Of a stretch of 19,486 bases of DNA, positions 15,856 through 19,486 are shown in pieces; within the stretch, counting starts at the first letter, position 1; each line of letters starts with the position of its first letter. Source of the stretch: Actinobacteria bacterium UBA4719 (GTDB lineage: Bacteria > Actinomycetota > Actinomycetes > Actinomycetales > Dermatophilaceae). The notes under the pieces were generated by a model. That model searched no databases and was not told the DNA's origin. It worked only from the letters and a program-made list of their open reading frames with translations. The position numbers and the translations under genes were made by a program. The DNA lies in contig DHJN01000088.1 of the NCBI GenBank assembly GCA_002404345.1, positions 1 to 19,486 on the forward strand. The letters run 5' to 3'.

Positions 15856-15985
15856 ATCCTCGACCTTACCGACCGCCTCCGTGGCGTGGCAGACAACCGT
15901 CTTGACCAAGGCTGGGTGCACTTGGCACAGCCCGTCTCCTGTGCCAAGACGACCCCACCTTTGCCAAGTCACTTTTGCCAAGTCA
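15856..15985. repeat. priA-HAD gap with 10-bp inverted repeat and TTGGCA-type repeats
   Basis: This gap of about 130 bp holds a perfect inverted repeat, CTTGGCACAG (15921-15930) and CTGTGCCAAG (15939-15948) with an 8-nt loop, a good stem for a terminator or RNA stop even without a U-tract. Next to it TTGCCAAGTCA occurs twice in direct repeat (15961-15971 and 15975-15985), the second containing the priA stop codon. All copies share the core TTGGCA/TGCCAA. A terminator or processing role is inferred. Confidence 0.7.
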
Positions 15986-18163
15986 GCCGAGCCCGTCCAT
16001 CGGATCGACTCGAACAACGACCGACTCCCGCTCCTTGTGCGCACTGCGAACAGCCTTCATATGCCTTAGGGCGGCCGTGAGCGCCGGGCCGTCGTCCAGC
16101 CGCGCACGCAGCAGAAGCTGAATCCGGGCAGCTTGTTCCGCGCCCGAGCCAGCACCGGTGGCGGCGGAACCCACCGGAACCCAGGGCAAAGGGCCGAGCT
16201 GCTCAACCGAGTCAGCCAGGCCAGCCACCTCGACGGCGCGCTGGACCGCGACCCGCGGGCCGACCAGCTGGGCCATGCGCACAGTCGGCGGCAACGACAG
16301 CTCCACCCTTTCGGCGAGCTCGCGCGCGACGAACCACGCCGGGTCCCACCGCACCAGTGCCTCGACCAGCGGCAAGGTCGTGTGCGTCGGCGCACCACAG
16401 AGCACTGTCACTCCCCCTTCCGACGCGCCCCGGGTGAGTGCCGCAGCCGCCAGCCAGCGACGCAGTGCCTCCTCGGACGCGTCAAGTGTGGGTCGGTCCA
16501 TGGATGCCCACGCATCGAGCAACAGCGTTGCGGCGTAACCATTCTCGGCAACTGGCTCGGCGCCGGGCGTGGCGATGACCAGGCTCGGCTTGCCCGGCAC
16601 AGAGGTCAGCACGTCACCCGCACCCGAGGTGTGCACCGGCACGCCTGGGAACGCGCGGCCCAGCTCCTCAGCCGTTCGACGGGCACCCACGACACGTGAT
16701 CGCACCGTGCGGCCACCACAGCCGCTGCACTCGAAGGCTGCGACCGACCCACACCACCGACACGTCGGCACCGCATCGACAGCGTTCAGCGCCAGGGGCC
16801 CGTGGCATCGTGCACAACGGGCCGGCTCGCGGCACGTCTGACAGGACAACGACGGGAGGTAACCCCGACGCGGGACCTGGATCAGCACCGGCCCGCGCTC
16901 CAGAGCGCTCTTGGCTGCCCGCCACGCGGCCGAGGGCAGGTGCGCGCGGGCAGCCGCCCCATCACGTCCGACGTCCGTGCCCTCGCCCGCGACGACCACC
17001 CGGGGCGCGGCCAGGCGGCGGGTGGCAGCATCAGCGCAGACCGACCGCACCTCCCCCGACTCGACCCACTGTTGAACCGACGTGGTCCGGGTGAAACCAC
17101 CGCTCAGCAACGCTGCGCCCTCAAGCCTGGCTCGGGCCCGTAGGACCTCGCGCACCTGCGGGTACGGCGCTCGCGGTTCGACGAGCACGTCGTCTCCGTC
17201 GTCCCACCAGGCCACCAACCCGAGTTCGTGGACCGGCGCGAACATGGCCGCCCGCGTTCCCACCACGCACCGGACATGGCCGCGCAGCACCTTCAGCCAG
17301 GCCGTGTAGCGCGCCTGCGGTCCCTGCCCCGCCGTGAGGCGGACGTGCTGCCCTGCCCCCAACAAGGACTGGAGGGCCACGTCGACCCGGTCGACGTCGC
17401 GATGGTCGGGAACCACGATCAGCGCACCGCGTCCTGCGGCCAGCGCAGTCGCTGCCGCCACGGCCATCGCGGCCGGCCAGTCAGCGTCCCCCTGCTGACC
17501 GGGCAGCGCCAGCCATGACGCCGCAGGGGCATCACCGGAAGCCACATGCCGCAGAAACGACGTCCCGGCCGGATAACTCAACCACGGACCAGGCTCCGGC
17601 GCGCTCACCACCCCTCCAGCGGCAACAACTCCAGCCGCCACCCCTCCAGCGGCAACATCTCCCTGCGCCCCTGCTGAGGTCGGCACCTCCCTCGGTAGGT
17701 TCTTCTCGGCCGTGGCGTGTCGGGGCGGAACGGCGAGCCGGACCACGTCACCCAGCGTTCCGGCATACCGGTCGGCAACCTCACGCGACAGCGCGAGCAC
17801 CTCTGGGGTGAGAACGGCCTCGGAGCTGACCACCTTGCGAAGGGGCGCGAGGGTGCCCTGGTGGTCGGCCGTCGCCGCCCGTGACAGGACGTACCCGTCG
17901 ACGTCCTGGCCGGCGAACCGCACCTTCACCCGAGCACCAGGCACCGCGAGATCGGCCATGGAGGTGGGCACGAGGTACTCGAAGGGACGGTCCAGATGGG
18001 GCAGTCCGACGTCCACGAGCACCAGAGCCACCGGGTCGACCTCGGCGGCCTGCTGCACCGACGGCAGCACCGGCTTAGGGACGTAGGAGCGGCCACGCGG
18101 CGAGGCGACGGCACGGACGAGCAAGAGCTGCTCGCCCCCTCGGTCCGTCGCCTCCTCGCCCAT
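15983..18163 (-). CDS. priA: Primosomal protein N' (PriA), actinobacterial type with degenerate helicase core
   Basis: This is a replication-restart protein of about 726 residues. The N-terminal DNA-binding domain reads VALVLVDVGLPHLDRPFEYL. The zinc-binding region is intact with eight cysteines in CxxC pairs (CQTCREPARCARCHG, then CRWCGSVAAFECSGCGG). The helicase motifs are not: where GxTGSGKT should stand is LPGQQGDADWPAAMAV, and the DEEH box is WWDDGDD. This agrees with the known loss of detectable helicase motifs in actinobacterial PriA, so it probably acts as a loader or scaffold and not as an ATP-driven helicase. An Ala/Gly/Val-rich insertion (VAAGGVAAGVVAAGGVV) is coded by 30-bp-spaced repeats. 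ATG 18163 is preferred over the GTG at 18202; neither has a strong ribosome binding site. It follows metK. Confidence 0.9.
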   Translation of the reverse strand: MGEEATDRGGEQLLLVRAVASPRGRSYVPKPVLPSVQQAAEVDPVALVLVDVGLPHLDRPFEYLVPTSMADLAVPGARVKVRFAGQDVDGYVLSRAATADHQGTLAPLRKVVSSEAVLTPEVLALSREVADRYAGTLGDVVRLAVPPRHATAEKNLPREVPTSAGAQGDVAAGGVAAGVVAAGGVVSAPEPGPWLSYPAGTSFLRHVASGDAPAASWLALPGQQGDADWPAAMAVAAATALAAGRGALIVVPDHRDVDRVDVALQSLLGAGQHVRLTAGQGPQARYTAWLKVLRGHVRCVVGTRAAMFAPVHELGLVAWWDDGDDVLVEPRAPYPQVREVLRARARLEGAALLSGGFTRTTSVQQWVESGEVRSVCADAATRRLAAPRVVVAGEGTDVGRDGAAARAHLPSAAWRAAKSALERGPVLIQVPRRGYLPSLSCQTCREPARCARCHGPLALNAVDAVPTCRWCGSVAAFECSGCGGRTVRSRVVGARRTAEELGRAFPGVPVHTSGAGDVLTSVPGKPSLVIATPGAEPVAENGYAATLLLDAWASMDRPTLDASEEALRRWLAAAALTRGASEGGVTVLCGAPTHTTLPLVEALVRWDPAWFVARELAERVELSLPPTVRMAQLVGPRVAVQRAVEVAGLADSVEQLGPLPWVPVGSAATGAGSGAEQAARIQLLLRARLDDGPALTAALRHMKAVRSAHKERESVVVRVDPMDGLG
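17608..17657. repeat. 30-bp-period direct repeat inside priA
   Basis: A 20-bp sequence at 17608-17627 recurs exactly at 17638-17657. The 30-bp spacing keeps the frame and encodes the VAAGG-type linker of PriA between the DNA-binding part and the degenerate ATPase core. Confidence 0.85.
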
Positions 18164-18246
18164 GGCCCAAGGTCTACCGCATGGCAGGGACGAGGGTGTC
18201 ACCGCAACCCAGCCGTCTGCCGCGCCGCACCACTGCGCGGGCGCGA

Positions 18247-18279
18247 CGAGGCCCCGACCGTACCGCGATCGGGGCCTCG
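18247..18279 (-). terminator. Strong hairpin after metK, likely terminator
   Basis: CGAGGCCCCGA and TCGGGGCCTCG form a perfect 11-bp stem with an 11-nt loop, 20 bp past the metK stop. No T-run follows, which is common for actinobacterial terminators. It separates metK from priA. Function is inferred from position and stem strength. Confidence 0.7.
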
Positions 18280-18298
18280 AGACGTTCCGAGCTGAAGG

Positions 18299-19486
18299 TC
18301 AGCCGGCGACGGCGGCCAGGAGCTGCTCGACGCGGTCGGTGCGCTCCCAGGTGAAGGGGTTCTCGACGCCCGCGGCGCTGGTGCGACCGAAGTGGCCGTA
18401 GGCGGCGGTCGGGGTGTAGATCGGGCGCAGCAGATCGAGGTCCTCAATGATCGCGGCTGGACGCAGGTCGAACACCTTGGTGATCGCATTCTGGATCTTG
18501 TCCGCGGCAACGGTCTCGGTGCCGAAGGTCTCGACGTACAGGCCAACCGGCTGGGCCTTGCCGATGGCGTAGGCCACCTGGACCTCACAGCGACGAGCCA
18601 GGCCCGCGGCCACGATGTTCTTGGCCACCCAACGCATGGCGTAGGCCGCCGAGCGGTCCACCTTGCTCGGGTCCTTGCCGGAGAACGCGCCGCCGCCATG
18701 ACGGGCCATGCCGCCATAGGTGTCGACGATGATCTTGCGTCCGGTCAGGCCGGCGTCCCCCATGGGGCCGCCGATCTCGAAGCGGCCGGTCGGGTTGATC
18801 AGCATCCGGTAGTCGGAGATGTCCAGGTCCGTGCCGGTGGCGACGAGCTCGTCCAGGACGGGCTTGATGACCTGGTTGGCAATATCCGGCTCAAGCAGCC
18901 CCTGGAGCGAGATGTCAGCGGCGTGCTGGGTCGACAGGACGACGGTGTCAAGCTTGACCGCCTTGTCCCCGTCGTAGGAGATGGTGACCTGGGTCTTGCC
19001 GTCAGGACGCAGGTAGGCGACCTCGCCGGACTTGCGCACCGCCGACAGCCGCTCCGCGATTCGATGGGCGAGATGGATCGGCAGCGGCATCAGCTCTGGA
19101 GTGTCTTCGCAGGCGTAGCCGAACATCAGGCCCTGGTCGCCCGCGCCCTGCTTGTCCATCGGGTCGACGCCGCCGGTGCGGTTCTCGTAGGCCGTGTCGA
19201 CGCCCTGGGCGATGTCCGGCGACTGCTGGCCGATCGAGATCGAGACGCCGCACGACTCGCCGTCGAAGCCCTTGGTCGACGAGTCGTAGCCGATCCGCAG
19301 GACCGTGTCTCGCACGATCCGAGGGATATCCACGTAACCGGCCGTCGTCACCTCACCGGCGACATGGACCAGACCGGTCGTGACCATGGTCTCCACGGCC
19401 ACGCGGCTGGTCCTGTCCTCGGCGAGCATCGCATCAAGGATCGCGTCGCTGATCTGGTCGCAGATCTTGTCGGGGTGACCCTCGGT
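18299..19486 (-). CDS. metK: S-adenosylmethionine synthetase (5' end beyond window)
   Basis: This gene makes S-adenosylmethionine from methionine and ATP. The frame is open to the window edge, where it reads [20 protein letters not shown], the universal MetK N-terminus; about a dozen residues are missing outside the window, so the 396 residues seen are nearly complete. Other markers are [20 protein letters not shown] and the phosphate-binding [16 protein letters not shown]. Three alpha/beta repeats make up the family fold. An internal ATG at 19429 is not the start, since the conserved N-terminal motif lies upstream of it. It is followed by a strong hairpin and then priA. The product is the cofactor for RsmB and FbiC encoded nearby. 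Confidence 0.97.
   Translation of the reverse strand, partial: TEGHPDKICDQISDAILDAMLAEDRTSRVAVETMVTTGLVHVAGEVTTAGYVDIPRIVRDTVLRIGYDSSTKGFDGESCGVSISIGQQSPDIAQGVDTAYENRTGGVDPMDKQGAGDQGLMFGYACEDTPELMPLPIHLAHRIAERLSAVRKSGEVAYLRPDGKTQVTISYDGDKAVKLDTVVLSTQHAADISLQGLLEPDIANQVIKPVLDELVATGTDLDISDYRMLINPTGRFEIGGPMGDAGLTGRKIIVDTYGGMARHGGGAFSGKDPSKVDRSAAYAMRWVAKNIVAAGLARRCEVQVAYAIGKAQPVGLYVETFGTETVAADKIQNAITKVFDLRPAAIIEDLDLLRPIYTPTAAYGHFGRTSAAGVENPFTWERTDRVEQLLAAVAG

Noticed and set aside
15856..16044. 63-residue N-terminal extension of the HAD frame
   Set aside because: It would overlap the end of priA, runs through the repeat-rich gap, and a good ribosome binding site serves ATG 15855.

Overview
The window is a high-GC actinobacterial chromosome segment. 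The evidence is GTG/TTG starts, an FbiC-type fused FO synthase (coenzyme F420), an actinobacterial PriA with a degenerate ATPase core, and the cluster order metK-priA-def-fmt-rsmB-rpe-rib. A member of Micrococcales/Intrasporangiaceae is plausible, but I cannot fix the genus from sequence alone.

Layout, left to right. (1) About 1-2386 is the right-hand part of an integrative element. It holds a small excisionase-like HTH protein on the minus strand with a possible coupled small ORF, a divergent two-gene unit (an unrecognised protein with a C-terminal HTH, then a complete tyrosine integrase), and an AT-richer divergent control region containing a palindrome. The integrase ends only 35 bp from the stop codon of a chromosomal Smr-domain gene. 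The last codons of that gene form a 7-bp inverted repeat, which is a natural candidate for the attachment core. The left end of the element lies outside the window. (2) From 2387 to 19486 nearly everything is on the minus strand, so transcription runs from metK (right edge, 5' end missing) through priA, a HAD hydrolase, def, fmt and rsmB. After an interruption it continues with rpe, an FMN riboswitch, ribD-ribE-ribBA-ribH, fbiC and the smr gene. (3) The interruption, 9896-12096, is a divergent MocR-type regulator / YczE-like membrane protein pair lying between rsmB and rpe. Its intergenic region carries an inverted repeat that probably serves as the regulator's operator.

How the genes work together: ribD, ribE, ribBA and ribH overlap by 1-4 nt and form a tightly coupled riboflavin operon behind an FMN riboswitch. 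fbiC follows 66 bp downstream on the same strand and draws on the same ribitylaminouracil intermediate that RibH uses, so flavin and F420 synthesis are physically linked. def, fmt and rsmB form a translation/ribosome-maturation block (fMet formylation and deformylation, 16S m5C967). metK supplies the S-adenosylmethionine used by RsmB and by the radical-SAM enzyme FbiC.

I found no clear evidence of an undescribed defence or catalytic system. The points most worth a second look are the element/smr junction, the 32-bp tandem repeat that includes the fbiC stop codon, the long structured leader between the FMN aptamer and ribD, the MocR/YczE pair, and the repeat-rich priA-HAD gap.
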